This document shows positions 4,241 through 5,400 of a DNA stretch of 5,400 nucleotides, in pieces. Location: positions 1-5,400 of the forward strand of contig JACQRE010000062.1 of the NCBI GenBank assembly GCA_016206585.1, in the 5' to 3' direction. Position 1 is the first letter of the stretch. Every line of letters starts with the position of its first letter. The translations under genes and the position numbers were made by a program. The notes under the pieces are model-generated. The model saw nothing but the letters and a program-made list of their open reading frames with translations, was not told the origin of the DNA and ran no database searches. The DNA comes from Candidatus Omnitrophota bacterium. GTDB taxonomy: Bacteria; Omnitrophota; Gorgyraeia; Aquiviventales; Aquiviventaceae.

Positions 4241-5400
4241 ATGTCCGAGCGATACCCCTTTCACACCATCGAGCCTCACTGGCAGCGCCATTGGGACGAG
4301 CGCAAGACGTTCCGCGCCGTCGACGGCGACGCGCGGCCAACGTACTACGTCCTGGACATGTTCCCGTACCCGTCAGGGGCCGGACTGCACGTCGGCCACC
4401 CCGAAGGCTACACCGCCACCGACATCGTCGCGCGCTACAAACGGATGCGCGGCTTCAACGTCCTGCACCCGATGGGCTGGGACGCCTTCGGGCTGCCCGC
4501 CGAGCAGTACGCGATCGAGACCGGCACGCACCCCGCCGTGACGACCCGCAAGAACATCGAGACCTTCACGCAGCAGATCCGGCGGCTTGGCTTCTCCTAC
4601 GACTGGGACCGCGAGATCAACACGACCGACCCGGCGTATGTGAAATGGACGCAATGGATCTTCCTGAAGCTCTATGAGCGCAAGCTGGCGTACACGGCCG
4701 AGACCCCGGTGTGGTGGTGCGGCGCGTGCGGGACGGTGCTGGCGAACGAGGAGGTGGTGGACGGCACGTGCGAGCGCAAGGGCCATCCGGTCGAGCGCCG
4801 GCCGATGCGGCAGTGGATGCTGAAGATCACCGCGTACGCGGAGCGCCTGCTCGCAGACCTCGAGGAGCTCGACTGGCCCGAGCACATCAAGGAGCAGCAG
4901 CGCTACTGGATCGGCAAGAGCGAGGGGGCCGAGGTGTGGTTCGGCCTCGAGGTCAAGGCCGGCACCATCCCCGATGCCGTCGTGGACGGTGCGCGGGTGC
5001 GACGCCGTGTGCGCCCCGGCGCTGATGCAGGGCGGTCCGGGGACGGCCCCCTGGAGCTCAAAATCTACACGACGCGGCCCGACACGCTCTTCGGCGCCAC
5101 GTACCTGGTGCTCGCACCCGAGCATCCGCTCGTCCCCGTGGTCACCGCCCAGACCCGGCGCGTGGCCGTCGAGCAGTACCGGGCTCAGGCCGCGCGCAAG
5201 AGCGAGCTGGAGCGCTCCGAGCTGGCAAAGGAGAAGACGGGCGTCTTCACCGGCGCCTTCGCCGTCAATCCGGTGAACGGCGAGCGCATCCCGGTGTGGA
5301 TCGCCGACTACGTGCTGGCCAGCTTCGGCACCGGGGCGATCATGGCGGTGCCGGCGCACGACCAGCGCGACCTCGAGTTCGCGCTGACCTTCGGCCTCGA
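4241..5400 (+). CDS. leuS: Leucyl-tRNA synthetase, N-terminal 386 residues (cut by window edge)
   Basis: A class I aminoacyl-tRNA synthetase that charges tRNA-Leu in the cytoplasm. The open frame continues past the right edge; the family is normally about 820-880 aa, so the KMSKS loop, anticodon-binding and C-terminal domains are missing from view. Visible in order are the Rossmann start with MFPYPSG (40-46), the HIGH-type motif HVGH (50-53), GWDAFGLPAEQ (79-89), a zinc-type knuckle (C160, C163, C177, H182), the hinge WIGKSEG (223-229), and the CP1 editing domain with TTRPDT (277-282) and GTGAIMAVPAHDQRD (363-377). D377 probably matches the conserved editing aspartate. Between V238 and P270 there are about 25-30 more residues than in E. 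coli LeuS, an Arg/Gly-rich segment. The ATG follows the PilZ stop by 35 bases with no recognisable Shine-Dalgarno. Confidence 0.98.
   Translation, partial: MSERYPFHTIEPHWQRHWDERKTFRAVDGDARPTYYVLDMFPYPSGAGLHVGHPEGYTATDIVARYKRMRGFNVLHPMGWDAFGLPAEQYAIETGTHPAVTTRKNIETFTQQIRRLGFSYDWDREINTTDPAYVKWTQWIFLKLYERKLAYTAETPVWWCGACGTVLANEEVVDGTCERKGHPVERRPMRQWMLKITAYAERLLADLEELDWPEHIKEQQRYWIGKSEGAEVWFGLEVKAGTIPDAVVDGARVRRRVRPGADAGRSGDGPLELKIYTTRPDTLFGATYLVLAPEHPLVPVVTAQTRRVAVEQYRAQAARKSELERSELAKEKTGVFTGAFAVNPVNGERIPVWIADYVLASFGTGAIMAVPAHDQRDLEFALTFGL

Noticed and set aside
4940..5060. Possible compensated frameshift in leuS explaining the odd insert
   Set aside because: The frame is open and in register on both sides, and the other plus-strand frames in the interval give no better match to LeuS, so a true in-frame insertion is the simpler reading.
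4373..5359. A 328-residue minus-strand frame opposite leuS
   Set aside because: The plus-strand frame is unmistakable LeuS with catalytic and editing motifs; the antisense frame shows no family features.

Overview
The window is GC-rich bacterial DNA (about two thirds G+C by eye) and almost fully coding. Seven genes lie on the plus strand, and the 5' end of a tRNA gene runs off the left edge on the minus strand. One gene encodes a lipoprotein with a lipobox and no inner-membrane retention signal, so the host is probably a Gram-negative-type bacterium. The leucyl-tRNA synthetase has the bacterial form with a CP1 editing domain. The mix of genes would suit a high-GC lineage such as Nitrospirota or NC10, but that placement is a guess from general resemblance. 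No mobile element, CRISPR array, rRNA or phage gene is visible.

Layout: positions 1-17 hold the start of a minus-strand tRNA. Upstream of it is a good sigma70-type promoter whose -35 box forms one half of a perfect 24-bp palindrome (53-76). Reading right from about 120 are: nfo (endonuclease IV, AP-site repair); a 103-aa orphan protein that overlaps the end of nfo; a small stand-alone Nfu/NifU N-terminal domain protein; a six-helix inner-membrane protein; a lipoprotein with two tandem GNA1162/CsgG-like domains; a PilZ (cyclic-di-GMP-binding type) protein; and the first 386 codons of leuS, cut by the right edge.

Gene spacings are -44, +1, +30, +4, +33 and +35 bases, all on one strand with no convincing terminator, so the set probably forms one operon or a few overlapping transcripts. 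The ends are housekeeping genes (base-excision repair and tRNA charging). The middle is less usual: a membrane protein, a duplicated-domain lipoprotein and a PilZ protein sit side by side and could form a cyclic-di-GMP-responsive envelope module. That functional link is inferred from position only. I see no clear new defence or mobile system here. The points most worth a second look are the palindrome over the tRNA promoter, the duplicated lipoprotein with its neighbours, the Nfu-N-only protein beside an orphan, and an extra segment in the LeuS editing domain.
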